Source: Gillisia mitskevichiae (GTDB lineage Bacteria > Bacteroidota > Bacteroidia > Flavobacteriales > Flavobacteriaceae). Taken from it: a stretch of DNA of 64,000 bases. The DNA is taken from the NCBI RefSeq assembly GCF_003634585.1, contig NZ_RBLG01000002.1, forward strand, positions 1,054,001 to 1,118,000, given 5' to 3'. Made by a program: the position numbers and the translations under genes. The notes beneath the pieces were generated by a model. The model was given only the letters and a program-made list of their open reading frames with translations, had not been told where the DNA came from and ran no database searches. Shown here one piece after another: positions 34,644-44,053 of the stretch; within the stretch, counting starts at the first letter, position 1; each line of letters opens with the position of its first letter.

Positions 34644-35558
34644 CTAATATAATTCGTTATAGAAATAATTAAGTTTGAGTAAAGAAACAGCTTGTGGAAA
34701 TTCAGTCTTAAGTCTTTCCTCCACCGACTTATAATCATTCATAGTATACTTGCCATGTTTGGGATCTGAAATACCTTTCCTTGCATCGTTTAGTTTCTGA
34801 AGCTTTTGATAAAAGGTATTATGAGAAATAGCTTTCCCATCTGGTTTAATCATATTTTTTACTAATTCAGATATATCTTTTTTGCGTCTAAAATAATTCT
34901 TACGATCCTTTTCTACTAATACTGAATGATAAAGAACCGCTTCCCAAACAGTATTAAATACTTTAGCGTTCTCAGCAATTGATAGCTGAACATTCGATGA
35001 TTTATTATTAGTTTCATTTTGAGATAAGTTCAAATTTATTTCAGAAGATTTTTGTAATGATTTATCAAACTTTGAAATCAAAAATTGATGAATTTTATAT
35101 AGGTCGAGATATACAACATAGCAATAATCTATCAAACTTGTAAGCGAAGTTTTATTAATCCTTAATTCAATAAATTTCACTAAATCTTGATGCATAATAG
35201 ACTTGCTCTTTAAGTCAGTTAATAATGTTTCATCATAATCATTAGCTTTTCGAAATGATTTTACATCCTTAATTTCCATGACAGAACTCTCTACGTTATA
35301 ACGCAAAAAAATAGATTTAAGCTCCTCCATATTTTCAGTTATAATTTCTAATTCATTTTCAATGAACTCATTTTGAAAGATAGCATATGAAATGGGATCA
35401 CTGGAATCATTACCCCTTATGAAATCATAAGATGCTGCAAAAAAATAATCTTCAGAATAATAATCAAAATTTAAATCGCGTGCCCATAAAACCAAAAAGT
35501 AAGTGACTTCATTAATTACATCTTCGTGTTTTGGTATTAAATTTTTGTTGAAGATCAT
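34644..35558 (-). CDS. unknown protein co-transcribed with the recombinase
   Basis: Protein of 304 residues, helical throughout, with no recognised motif. Its ATG overlaps the recombinase stop by four bases (ATGA), so it is translated in coupling with it. Genes of this kind follow recombinases of several Bacteroidetes elements; the C-terminal part (KAISHNTFYQKLQKLNDARKG) could bind DNA or protein. Function unknown. Confidence 0.7.
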   Translation of the reverse strand: MIFNKNLIPKHEDVINEVTYFLVLWARDLNFDYYSEDYFFAASYDFIRGNDSSDPISYAIFQNEFIENELEIITENMEELKSIFLRYNVESSVMEIKDVKSFRKANDYDETLLTDLKSKSIMHQDLVKFIELRINKTSLTSLIDYCYVVYLDLYKIHQFLISKFDKSLQKSSEINLNLSQNETNNKSSNVQLSIAENAKVFNTVWEAVLYHSVLVEKDRKNYFRRKKDISELVKNMIKPDGKAISHNTFYQKLQKLNDARKGISDPKHGKYTMNDYKSVEERLKTEFPQAVSLLKLNYFYNELY

Positions 35559-36817
35559 TGTTTTTCCTTTTTTAGGTTTTGAAATTTAATTTTAAAAGTA
35601 CTTTCAACTGCTTCTTTTTTAGCGTGATCATCAACTTGGTAATATTGATTTAAAGTTTTTAGATCCTTATGGCCGGTAATTTTCATAATTAGCTTATCAC
35701 TCTTGCCATTTTGCTTAAGCATTGTAATAAAAGACCTACGCGATGTATGCGTACTAATTCTATCTTTAAAAAGCACATTTTCTCTGATCACATCCTTTCC
35801 CCTAGTAGTGATTTTTTCGACAAAATGATTATATCCAGCCTTTTCGAAAACTTCTTTGATATATTCATTATGCTTTTGATTGGCAATCAGCGGTAGTTTA
35901 TAATCATATTTACTTAGTATATACATTGCAAGATCATTTAAAGGGATCGTTCTCGCTTCTTTTTCCGAGCCTTTTTCTTCTTTAAGGTGCAAATATCCAT
36001 CTATTATATTTTCGTTTGATATAAGCTTTAATTCCCCGAAGCGCAACCCAGTTACACAAGCAAAAACAAAAATATCTCTAACCCTTTCAAGTTTAGGGCT
36101 GTTATATTCGTGTTTCAAAATTATTTCTAGATCTTTTTGTTTAAGAGCAACTTGAGCAGTAATTACTTTCTCTTTCTTGCGAAACTTTTTAAAATCTTCA
36201 TTATAAGTATAACGATTTTCTAAAGCCCAAAACATAAACGTTTTAAATAGTCCCAAGTTCCTAGAATAGGTGTTATTAATATGCTTTTTCTCACTCATAC
36301 AATAATCAGTGAATTCAGCATGGAAATTATTATTAATTGAGTTAAAATTTAGTTTATATCCTCGGTCCTTTTCAAAGCTAATAAGTAAGTTCTGGATGTT
36401 ATTATAACGCTTTTCAGTAGATTTCGCCCACTCTTTATTTTTTGTTTTTTGTTCTTCGAATGCATCAAATGCATCGAAGAAAATATTTTTACCAGTAGGG
36501 GCATTCTTAAATTCTTCATCAAAAGCCTTTTTTAATAGTAGTGAAGTGAAATCCTCTTGCATTTCAATGCATCGAGATCTTAAATTCCTAAAACATCTTT
36601 CATACCTACTTAGCTGTGTTTTAATAGACCCTCGATTTAAAGCTTTATTTTTACCTTTAACTAATGGGGTTTTATTCTCCTGACTCCAATGAGCCGGCAA
36701 AATGTTCTCTCCAGTAGAATAAACAAATTTCTTACCTTCTTCCTTAAAATAGCACGAAAAATATATTAACGATTCCTTTTTTGATTTTGGTTCTTTCAGA
36801 TAGAATGTACTAGTCAT
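35555..36817 (-). CDS. tyrosine recombinase (integrase)
   Basis: Protein of 420 residues. N-terminal arm-binding-like region, then a core-binding SAM-like domain (about 95-210: FDAFDAFEEQKTKNKEWAKSTEKRYNNI), then the catalytic domain with R in CVTGLRFGEL (about 257), H-x-x-R in HTSRRSFITMLKQNG (about 356), H in KITGHKDLKTLNQYYQV (about 380) and the nucleophile Tyr in that segment. It sits about 160 bases inside the right attachment site and is transcribed inward, the standard position for a tmRNA-specific integrase. Confidence 0.95.
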   Translation of the reverse strand: MTSTFYLKEPKSKKESLIYFSCYFKEEGKKFVYSTGENILPAHWSQENKTPLVKGKNKALNRGSIKTQLSRYERCFRNLRSRCIEMQEDFTSLLLKKAFDEEFKNAPTGKNIFFDAFDAFEEQKTKNKEWAKSTEKRYNNIQNLLISFEKDRGYKLNFNSINNNFHAEFTDYCMSEKKHINNTYSRNLGLFKTFMFWALENRYTYNEDFKKFRKKEKVITAQVALKQKDLEIILKHEYNSPKLERVRDIFVFACVTGLRFGELKLISNENIIDGYLHLKEEKGSEKEARTIPLNDLAMYILSKYDYKLPLIANQKHNEYIKEVFEKAGYNHFVEKITTRGKDVIRENVLFKDRISTHTSRRSFITMLKQNGKSDKLIMKITGHKDLKTLNQYYQVDDHAKKEAVESTFKIKFQNLKKEKQ

Positions 36818-36837
36818 GTAGTATTAGAATTTGATTA

Positions 36838-36872
36838 GGTGACAATACTCGGTGACAATATCGGTGACAATA
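36838..36872 (-). repeat. integrase arm-type site candidates, right end
   Basis: GGTGACAATA is present at 36838 and 36851, and GGTGACAATAT at 36863 (spacing 13 and 12). They are in the region between the recombinase start and attR. The motif matches the pair at 11209-11229 next to attL. Confidence 0.6.
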
Positions 36873-36979
36873 TAACCTAAACTTAATATATTAACCAGTA
36901 ATATTAATGTTAATTTCATCAACTAATAAAGGGTTTTGTCGAATGTATATGATGGTTTAATGAAATTAAGATAAAGAAA

Positions 36980-37001
36980 GTTCGAAACCCTCCGACTCCA
37001 C
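36980..37001 (+). repeat. attR: second copy of the 22-bp ssrA-end repeat
   Basis: Identical to 11142-11163. It lacks the rest of tmRNA (AAA directly before it, TATGAAG after it), so it is the right junction of the element. Confidence 0.9.
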
Positions 37002-37488
37002 TATGAAGCGCAGCTATGCTGCGGATTAAAAAAATAAAAATCTGCCAAGTATTTTCACTTGAGCAGATTTTTTGTTTTTAAGACGCCCGGGCCGTAGGAA
37101 CGGTAAAGCACTGCGGCATTTCCTAATAGGGAGCACTAGGGTTCTATTTTTATTCAAGCCTCCGACTCCACAATCAATCGGAAATTCCGAAATGGATTAA
37201 AAATTATAAATTCCCGTCAGGTATTTTCACCTGAACGGGAATTTATAATTTAAGACATCGACGACCTTAGTCGTCGGGAAGTTCCAATTGCAGGATGGGA
37301 GCACTAGGGTTCTATAAACCCTCCGACTCCACTTGAAGCGGTAAATCCGTAACAGATCAAAACTAACGGATTCCCGTCAAGCTCGCTTGAACGGGAATTT
37401 TTATTTTAAGACATCGACGACCTTAGTCGTCGGGAAGTTCCATTTGCAGGATGGGAGCATTAGGGTTCTATAAACCCTACGACTCCAC
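37002..37488 (+). repeat. tandem array of three degenerate ssrA-end (att-like) units
   Basis: After attR, the acceptor-like string CTCCGACTCCAC recurs at 37160-37171, 37321-37332 and, with one change, 37477-37488, every ~160 bases. The last three carry a T-arm-like AGGGTTCTA...AACCCT or a remnant of it. Between them each unit has a strong hairpin (for example ATTCCCGTCAGGT/ACCTGAACGGGAAT) and, in the second and third, CGACGAC-CTTA-GTCGTCG followed by GGGAAGTTCCA. Units two and three are nearly the same; the first is diverged. This looks like repeated capture of the ssrA 3' end. Confidence 0.7.
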
Positions 37489-37545
37489 TAGATAATCCGT
37501 TAAGCACTATTTTTACTGGTTTTTTTTGTATTAAGGTGACAAAAA
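37489..37545 (+). repeat. degenerate copy of the sequence downstream of tmRNA
   Basis: TAGATAATCCGTTAAGCACTA...TACTGGTTTTTT...AGGTGACAAAA mirrors the tmRNA terminator and arm site at 11166-11230 base for base with scattered changes. It probably marks the end of an older element or the original chromosomal flank. Confidence 0.65.
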
Positions 37546-37810
37546 TTGCGACATTTTTAAGATTTCTGTCCCGCAGGCCATGAGGACTATAATTGCATTT
37601 GCTTTAAATTCTTAAGACCAAAATAACTATATCATCTGCTACTTCCCTAACCAATTCCGAAAGAAAATCAACCTGTAGTTTTAAATTATACTCCCTGCTA
37701 ATCTTATTTGGCCCATCCACATTCAGAATTTCTCGGGAGCACTGACTTTTACTATAGATTCTATGAATTTCTAACACCGTTAGCTTTAACAAAGAGAAAC
37801 GTGCTTCTAA

Positions 37811-38710
37811 TCACTTCCCTGTTTTGATCCAGTAGCTTATACCGGCAGACCAGTAGAACACGCTTTCAAGATCTTCTGTATACACTGCACTCTCTGTAGT
37901 GATACTTGCACTACTTTGCGGAAATGCAACCATGGGTGTAAAAGAGAAAATAAAGGATTTATGGTAGTACTGCATTGGAATTCGTGCTTCAATGTTAAGG
38001 ATGTTGAATTCTGAAGCTTCTGAAATTGTCACATTATTAATTTCAGATTGCATAATACTGGATCCACCCGAGCCTGGTCCTTGTTGCCCGTTACCTCCAC
38101 CTTTGCGATTGCCGAGCCTGCTGGTATTGTAATACTCTTCATAAAAGTATTGGGTTCCCGCCCCTACCATAACCGCGGGCATAATTAGTAGCTTCCTGTC
38201 CATGGCATAAAATGTCCGGTCCAGCATCAAACTGGCAACCAAATCAGTAGAACTACCAGAGCCAAAATAACTTGCTGCACTTAAGGTGAGTTCAGCGATC
38301 TTGAAATCATAACCAACCATTGCTGTAATGTCTGCATCAATCTCTGATTGCACATTATAACTTTCCTCATTAAAAAAGTATGTAGTACCCGAAATTCCGG
38401 CGCTGAAATCCTCTCCTGTAAAAAGGTATCCGGCACTAATAAGGAACAAATCGAATCTTTGCTCATCTGAAGAAACTAGGTAGGAGGCAGAAGCATTTCC
38501 AAAAAAACCGGTCTTATTATAATAACCTAGGGAAGAAAATATATAAGGTGCTTTGATAGAGTCCCTGCGGCCCATAAAAACCGCATCACTTGAATAGCTG
38601 ATATCCCCAAGAACATACGAGAAATCTTGAGAGGATTCTTCGGGGGCTTGGGCAATTAGGTTTCCCTTTACCAATATGAGTAACAGGAAAAATATGGTAC
38701 TTATTTTCAT
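37811..38710 (-). CDS. exported beta-barrel-like protein of unknown function
   Basis: Protein of 299 residues with a signal peptide (MKISTIFFLLLILVKGNLIAQA, cleavage after about residue 21). The rest has alternating strands (SSLGYYNKTGFFGNASASYLV and similar) and ends SAGISYWIKTGK, with a Gly/Gln-rich loop (GGGNGQQGPGSGG) near residue 207. It resembles small outer-membrane or periplasmic barrel proteins. It lies just downstream of the DUF6799 gene in the same direction and is probably co-transcribed. Confidence 0.65.
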   Translation of the reverse strand: MKISTIFFLLLILVKGNLIAQAPEESSQDFSYVLGDISYSSDAVFMGRRDSIKAPYIFSSLGYYNKTGFFGNASASYLVSSDEQRFDLFLISAGYLFTGEDFSAGISGTTYFFNEESYNVQSEIDADITAMVGYDFKIAELTLSAASYFGSGSSTDLVASLMLDRTFYAMDRKLLIMPAVMVGAGTQYFYEEYYNTSRLGNRKGGGNGQQGPGSGGSSIMQSEINNVTISEASEFNILNIEARIPMQYYHKSFIFSFTPMVAFPQSSASITTESAVYTEDLESVFYWSAGISYWIKTGK

Positions 38711-38770
38711 GACTTGACTTATTTCAGGAAGAGAGCTTTCTCTGGAAACGCTCTTCCTGAAATTTAGTTT

Positions 38771-39463
38771 TTAATTATTACCCTTTTTTTTGACTGCAGT
38801 AGTCTTCTTCTGAACGTTTTTCTGAACCTTTGGCTGCATTTGCGGCTTATTTATGTTCTTTTGCTGGTTCATGTTCTTCTGCATGACCATTTTTCTGTGC
38901 TGCAGGATATTCTGGTATTTTTGGCCATCAAGATTAAGGCATTCGCCATCCTTAAGCCGGAGTTGTTTTTGATCCCTGGTTTGATAAGTTCCATCCGGAT
39001 TAATTCTGGTTCCATTTCCCAAAGCCATCTCATTCTGAAGACGATTTTGTTCTTGGTTCCTAATCTGGAAAATCTGTCCATCCATCGCTACAAACTGGGT
39101 TCGTTTCTCATTTCTTTCTCTTATTTGCTCCTGAGAAAGTCCTTTATTTTCCTGCATTACCTTGAACCTGTACTGGTACTCGTTGTTGTATTTAACACCA
39201 TCCATGTCTAGACATTCCCCGTCTCTCAAACGAAGTTTTTCACCCTCCCTTGTGCCATAGCTGCCGTTTGGACTTAGAACGGTGCCGTCATTAAGGGTGA
39301 CATTATCCTTTAGTTGGACCTGATCGCGATCCCTTATCTGTAGCAGATCCCCGTCTACCATCATCAGTCTGGTCTTATCCCTATCCTGATCTTTAATTTG
39401 ATCCTGAGCATTCATAACAGGATTAAAGACCAAAAGTACCAGCAAAATCAATAAATTTTTCAT
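38771..39463 (-). CDS. exported protein with two DUF6799-like repeats
   Basis: Protein of 230 residues with a signal peptide (cleavage after NPVMNA). Two repeats of about 75 residues each carry MDGxxxQIRxxxQxxLxxxxxLxxGTxxxPxGxYxTRxxxxLRLxDGECLxxDGxKYxN (about 32-95 and 124-185). The tail is lysine/glutamine-rich and disordered (KNVQKKTTAVKKKGNN). This matches the DUF6799 group of secreted Bacteroidetes proteins of unknown role. Confidence 0.75.
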   Translation of the reverse strand: MKNLLILLVLLVFNPVMNAQDQIKDQDRDKTRLMMVDGDLLQIRDRDQVQLKDNVTLNDGTVLSPNGSYGTREGEKLRLRDGECLDMDGVKYNNEYQYRFKVMQENKGLSQEQIRERNEKRTQFVAMDGQIFQIRNQEQNRLQNEMALGNGTRINPDGTYQTRDQKQLRLKDGECLNLDGQKYQNILQHRKMVMQKNMNQQKNINKPQMQPKVQKNVQKKTTAVKKKGNN

Positions 39464-39940
39464 TTTTGAAATTTTTAAAATTGTCTAATAAAACTATGCT
39501 ATTCAATACTTGTAAAAAATGATTTATATCACCTCCAACAGGGACAAATATTAATTGCAACTCCTTGTTCTAGGATTGGACGATAGCTTGCGACTCCCCT
39601 AAAACTCGGAAATCCCGAAATAGATTAAATATTATAAATTCCCGTCAGGTGTTATCACCTGAACGGGAATTTATATTTTAAGACATCGACGGCCTTAGTC
39701 GTCGGGAAGTTCCATTTGCAGGATGGGAGTACTAGGGCTCTAAAAATCATCAGAGTTCACAATCATTTGAAAATCCCGAAAGGAATTAAATCACTACTAT
39801 TAAGACCTTATATCTATTAAATAAATTATTAACAAGTAATCTAATTGTGTAGCCTTGATCAAGCGTTAAACTAATCCAAAAGTCTAGGCTTTAAACTTTT
39901 TCTACAGGTTATTGGTATATTTATTGGTCGAAAGGATGAC
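39464..39940. other. non-coding gap with a further repeat copy
   Basis: A gap of 477 bases. Its centre (39600-39755) is a copy of the repeated unit described at 37172-37332. The remainder (39760-39940) shows no clear content and presumably carries the promoter of the uvrA-like gene. Confidence 0.5.
39600..39755 (+). repeat. dispersed copy of the att-array unit
   Basis: Contains the hairpin ATTCCCGTCAGGT/ACCTGAACGGGAAT, then CGACGGCCTTAGTCGTCGGG and GTTCCATTTGCAGGATGGGA, in the same order as the units at 37172-37488. The T-arm-like end is decayed (GGGCTCTAAAAATCATCAGAGTTCAC). It lies 2.1 kb away from the array. Confidence 0.65.
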
Positions 39941-42478
39941 ATGGAACAACCGCATGACAATACGACAATAAAAGAAGGATTCGTTGCTATAATTGGAGCA
40001 CGCCAAAATAATTTAAAAAATGTTTCTCTGGAAATTCCCCGCGATGCTATGGTGGTCTTTACCGGGGTTTCCGGGTCGGGGAAATCTTCCCTCGCTTTTG
40101 GTACTCTATATGCCGAGGCTCAGCGAAGGTATCTTGAGTCTGTATCGCCATACGCACGTCGCCTTTTTCATCAAATGCCAATTCCAGAGGTAGATGAAAT
40201 TGAGGGTTTACCTCCGGCAGTTGCCTTACAGCAACAGCGAGGTTCAGGAACTACAAGGTCTTCTGTAGGCTCTGTAACGACTTTATCAAACTTGCTGCGC
40301 ATGTTATATTCCCGAGCAGGGGATTATCCAGCGCATCAACCTCTTTTATATGCTGATTCTTTTTCAACGAATACAGTAGAAGGAGCCTGCCCAGAATGTC
40401 ATGGACTGGGAAAAGTCTACGAGGTAACGGAAAAAAGCATGGTTCCAGATGACAGCTTAACTATTCGAGAAAGAGCGATAGATGCCTGGCCCACTGCATG
40501 GCAAGGAAAAAATCTTCGAGACATTTTAGTCACACTTGGTTACGATGTTGATGTTCCTTGGAAAGATCTTCCTAAAAAAGATCGTGACTGGATCTTGTTC
40601 ACAAACGAAAAACCACAGGTGCCTGTATACCGAAATCTCAATCGAGATGAGGTTCAAATTGCAATTAAAGAAAAAAGACAGCCAAGTTATATGGGAACAT
40701 ATACGGGTGCCAAAAAACACATATTGCACACATTTGCAAATACGCAAAGTGCTTTAATGAAAAAGCGTGTGTCAAAATACATGATAAGCAGTGAATGTCC
40801 TAGCTGTAACGGAAAACGTTTACGTCGTGAATCGCTTTCTGTGACTTTTGCTGGATATGATATTGCAGACATCTCAAGACTGCCTCTTAAAAAATTACTT
40901 TCTATTTTCTCTCCATATAGCAATGGCTCAGCACCTGGTTTGGCTAAATTGGGTGAAAATCACAAGGAAAAGGCAATGGTAGCCCAACGCATTGCAGAAG
41001 ACCTTGTTGCAAGAGTCACAGTTTTATTAGAATTAGGACTAGGCTACTTATCCTTAGAGCGTAACACGCCTAGCCTTTCCCCGGGTGAACATCAGCGATT
41101 AAGACTTGCAACCCAAGTGCGTAGTAATTTGTTTGGAGTGGTATATGTTTTAGATGAGCCTTCTGCAGGTTTACATCCTGCAGATACCGAAGCTTTACTA
41201 AAAACTTTAGACAGACTAAAAGCAAGCGGAAATTCACTTTTTGTTGTTGAACATGAGTTGGATGTAATTCGCCATGCCGATTGGATAGTAGATGTAGGTC
41301 CTGATGCTGGAGAAGGTGGGGGAGAAATTTTATACAGTGGTCCTCCCGAGGGATTGAAAAACATTTCAAGATCTAAAACCAGAGAACATCTTTTTAATGA
41401 TCTACCATTTGAGAAATCTAAACCACGGAAACCTTCTTCATGGCTTAAACTGAGTGGAGTTTCCAGAAATAATTTATCTAACCTCGATGTTTCTTTTCCA
41501 TTAGGTGCATTAACGAGTGTTACTGGGATTTCAGGCTCGGGAAAAAGTAGCTTGGTAAGCCAGGTTTTGGTTGAGTTAATGACTACAAAATTAGGAAATG
41601 GATCTGCTAATGAAGAAGAAGTAGAAGATGCGCTGCAACAGGATGTTGTAGCCACGCTGGGAGGTGAAATCACCGAAGGTTCCGAAAATATAAAACGCAT
41701 GGTAGTGGTTAACCAGAAACCAATTGGTAGAACCCCACGTTCTAATCTGGCGACTTACACAGGCTTGTTTGATGTAGTTAGAAAATTATTTGCTTCAACA
41801 AAATTAGCTAAATCACGTCATTATAATGCTGGTCGCTTTTCCTTTAATGTTGGAAAGGGACGTTGTCCCAATTGCGAAGGGGAAGGTTTTGTTATGGTGG
41901 AACTCTTATTTCTTCCAAGTGTTTATGCTCCATGTCCTGTATGTAGTGGTACTCGTTACAATGATGAAACCTTGGAAGTAACCTATCACGATAAAAATAT
42001 TGCTGAAGTTCTCAGCATGACCGTAAATGAAGCTACAGACTTTTTTGAAAAAGAAGACCGAGTAAGCCGTACTCTTAAAGTATTGCAGGAAGTAGGTTTG
42101 GGCTATTTACGTTTAGGACAACCGGCAACCGAACTCTCCGGAGGGGAAGCGCAGCGTATAAAGCTTGCTAAAGAACTTCAGCGTTTAAGCCGAGGAAATA
42201 CGCTTTTTATTTTAGATGAACCAACTACTGGCTTACATCCTACCGATGTAGAAAAATTACAGCTTCAGCTAGCAAAATTAGTGGATGCAGGCAATACAGT
42301 AATTGTGGTAGAACATGATATGCAGATCGTTGCTGGAAGTGATTGGATTATCGATATTGGCCCTGGTGCTGGGGAAGAAGGAGGAAAAGTGGTAGCAGAA
42401 GGAACACCAGAGAAAGTTGCAAAAAACAATCAAAGTAAAACAGCATTATATTTAGCGAGAACTTTGAGCGGACATTAG
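39941..42478 (+). CDS. UvrA-like excinuclease ATPase (UvrA2-type paralogue)
   Basis: ABC-type ATPase of 845 residues. Two nucleotide-binding domains: Walker [17 protein letters not shown] (about 39) and [15 protein letters not shown] (about 529), with signatures [12 protein letters not shown] (about 380) and [12 protein letters not shown] (about 729). Cys pairs for zinc modules are seen in CPECHGLG (about 149), CPSCNGKR (about 286) and CPNCEGEG...CPVCSGT (about 645-672). It is shorter than canonical UvrA (about 940), as expected for UvrA2/drug-resistance paralogues that lack the UvrB-binding domain. It leads a group of repair genes. Confidence 0.9.
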   Translation: MEQPHDNTTIKEGFVAIIGARQNNLKNVSLEIPRDAMVVFTGVSGSGKSSLAFGTLYAEAQRRYLESVSPYARRLFHQMPIPEVDEIEGLPPAVALQQQRGSGTTRSSVGSVTTLSNLLRMLYSRAGDYPAHQPLLYADSFSTNTVEGACPECHGLGKVYEVTEKSMVPDDSLTIRERAIDAWPTAWQGKNLRDILVTLGYDVDVPWKDLPKKDRDWILFTNEKPQVPVYRNLNRDEVQIAIKEKRQPSYMGTYTGAKKHILHTFANTQSALMKKRVSKYMISSECPSCNGKRLRRESLSVTFAGYDIADISRLPLKKLLSIFSPYSNGSAPGLAKLGENHKEKAMVAQRIAEDLVARVTVLLELGLGYLSLERNTPSLSPGEHQRLRLATQVRSNLFGVVYVLDEPSAGLHPADTEALLKTLDRLKASGNSLFVVEHELDVIRHADWIVDVGPDAGEGGGEILYSGPPEGLKNISRSKTREHLFNDLPFEKSKPRKPSSWLKLSGVSRNNLSNLDVSFPLGALTSVTGISGSGKSSLVSQVLVELMTTKLGNGSANEEEVEDALQQDVVATLGGEITEGSENIKRMVVVNQKPIGRTPRSNLATYTGLFDVVRKLFASTKLAKSRHYNAGRFSFNVGKGRCPNCEGEGFVMVELLFLPSVYAPCPVCSGTRYNDETLEVTYHDKNIAEVLSMTVNEATDFFEKEDRVSRTLKVLQEVGLGYLRLGQPATELSGGEAQRIKLAKELQRLSRGNTLFILDEPTTGLHPTDVEKLQLQLAKLVDAGNTVIVVEHDMQIVAGSDWIIDIGPGAGEEGGKVVAEGTPEKVAKNNQSKTALYLARTLSGH

Positions 42479-42697
42479 TAATTAATTCCTAATACCGTAT
42501 TCTGAACTCAGGTTGATTTTAATACTGAAATTGCAAAAAGACTATGGTTTCATAAGAATTTAATATTACGATCACTTCCATTGAACCTGTCACAGTAGAT
42601 ATAGATTTAAGAGAATAAATTACAGATATAGAACTAATGAAAGGTAAAATTACGATAGAGATGAGCCTAGCCTATTGGAATTCCAGATCTTGGAAAA

Positions 42698-44053
42698 TTA
42701 AATATAAAGTATGTCTTCTTTTCTTAAAGTTTTCGCGAAGGAGCTTACAATCCTAGTGGTGTCATAATTGTTCTTTTGTTTTACCAAATGCCCTAAAATA
42801 TCATTGTGATTGGAGATATTGGAAGATTTCTCGATGTATCCATAACCTTCATAGATACCATTAGACTCATAAATAAAAGCATCTTCAGAAAGGTTTCTAC
42901 CTTTTAACTTAAGGATCCTTCTTGTTGTTTTTCTTCGGAATTGATCGAAGGCAATTTGAAATCTTTTATTATATGATTCAAAAGATTCTCCCCCTGAACA
43001 GACGCAGGGAATAGTTCTTTTTGTGAAATTACTGCATGGACCTTTCACCTTTTCAAGTCCGCAGTGCTTTTGGCACAATTGATATTCGAGGCAGAAAGTC
43101 TTCAATGAAGCTACTACAGATTTTCTATTGAAATATTTTTCGGGTAAACTATCTTCATATTCTTTTCGGGTGATCTTAATTTTAGAAATTCCTTTAGAAG
43201 TAGCACCTACTGTAATTATATACGGGTCAGGGTTTGTGATTTGTTGAGTATTATAAAAAGGTTTTAAATTCTTGATATTCTCGGTTTCCACAAGTTGGGC
43301 GATAATATCATTCCCAGTATAGATCACATCAATATCTGCTACTTCCGAATAATCAATATTACTTTGTTCAGCGGTATTGGAAAAATGACTTTGCAAACGT
43401 TTCCTAATATTTTTTGCTTTGCCAACATAGATCACTTCTTCTGCAGCGTTCAAAAAGAAATAAACTCCAGGACATTTATTAAATTTTGAAAGATCATGAG
43501 CCTGTTTCGTTATATGAATTTCCTTGTAATCTTCTAATTGTTGTTCTTGCCGATCTTTGTAATTAAACATTACCTCCAAGAAGACCTTAGCAAATTCTAA
43601 AGATTTAGGCAAATGTCGCTTAGAGATCAATTCTATTAGCTGTTCTAAATCCCCTTTCTCTTTTAATGAAGTCCATAGAATTGTTGGCTTCAGATTAAAA
43701 TTGTAGCCAATATTCCTAAATTGAGCTTTAAGTAAATTGAACTGTTCTTTTTCGCTAAAAACTAATTTCTGATCTGTAAAAAGTTCGATCAATTCATCTG
43801 CAGAATTACAAAAAGGTTCACAGGATAATATTTTTAATCGATCCAAGTTATTCGGAGTATATAACTTTTTAGGAATCGATAAAGCTGGTCTAATACCAAA
43901 TACCATATAATTCTGAGGAAAGTCTTCAGAAAATAGCACTAAACGAAATGGAACTTTTGTCTTTACGCCTAGTGTTAAGTATTGAATATAAATAAATATC
44001 ATCTCGACAAAAATAGGAAATATTCCGCATATTGGAAAAATTCCTAATTGCAT
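42698..44053 (-). CDS. UvrC/Cho-like GIY-YIG nuclease with degenerate exonuclease-like N-terminus
   Basis: The GIY-YIG domain is at about 197-285: CPGVYFFLNAAEEVIYVGKAKNIRKRLQSHF and LVETENIKNLKPFYN (catalytic Arg, Glu present), followed by a Cys-rich UvrC-like region (CLEYQLCQKHCGLEKVKGPC) and a conserved end (KNNYDTTRIVSSFAKTLRKEDIL). In relatives the N-terminus is a DnaQ-type exonuclease. Here about 30-170 keeps only the later helices and lacks the DIET motif and other acidic residues, so exonuclease activity is unlikely. The ATG at 44053 overlaps the divergent helicase start; the ATG at 44002 (residue 18) is the more credible start. Confidence 0.8.
   Translation of the reverse strand: MQLGIFPICGIFPIFVEMIFIYIQYLTLGVKTKVPFRLVLFSEDFPQNYMVFGIRPALSIPKKLYTPNNLDRLKILSCEPFCNSADELIELFTDQKLVFSEKEQFNLLKAQFRNIGYNFNLKPTILWTSLKEKGDLEQLIELISKRHLPKSLEFAKVFLEVMFNYKDRQEQQLEDYKEIHITKQAHDLSKFNKCPGVYFFLNAAEEVIYVGKAKNIRKRLQSHFSNTAEQSNIDYSEVADIDVIYTGNDIIAQLVETENIKNLKPFYNTQQITNPDPYIITVGATSKGISKIKITRKEYEDSLPEKYFNRKSVVASLKTFCLEYQLCQKHCGLEKVKGPCSNFTKRTIPCVCSGGESFESYNKRFQIAFDQFRRKTTRRILKLKGRNLSEDAFIYESNGIYEGYGYIEKSSNISNHNDILGHLVKQKNNYDTTRIVSSFAKTLRKEDILYI

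Noticed and set aside
37604-37792. 62-codon minus-strand frame
   Set aside because: Starts at TTG, no family resemblance, no start signal, and lies in the repeat-rich flank of the element.
41092-41700. 202-codon frame antisense to the uvrA-like gene
   Set aside because: Long but explained by codon structure of the UvrA paralogue; serine/proline-rich with no family resemblance.
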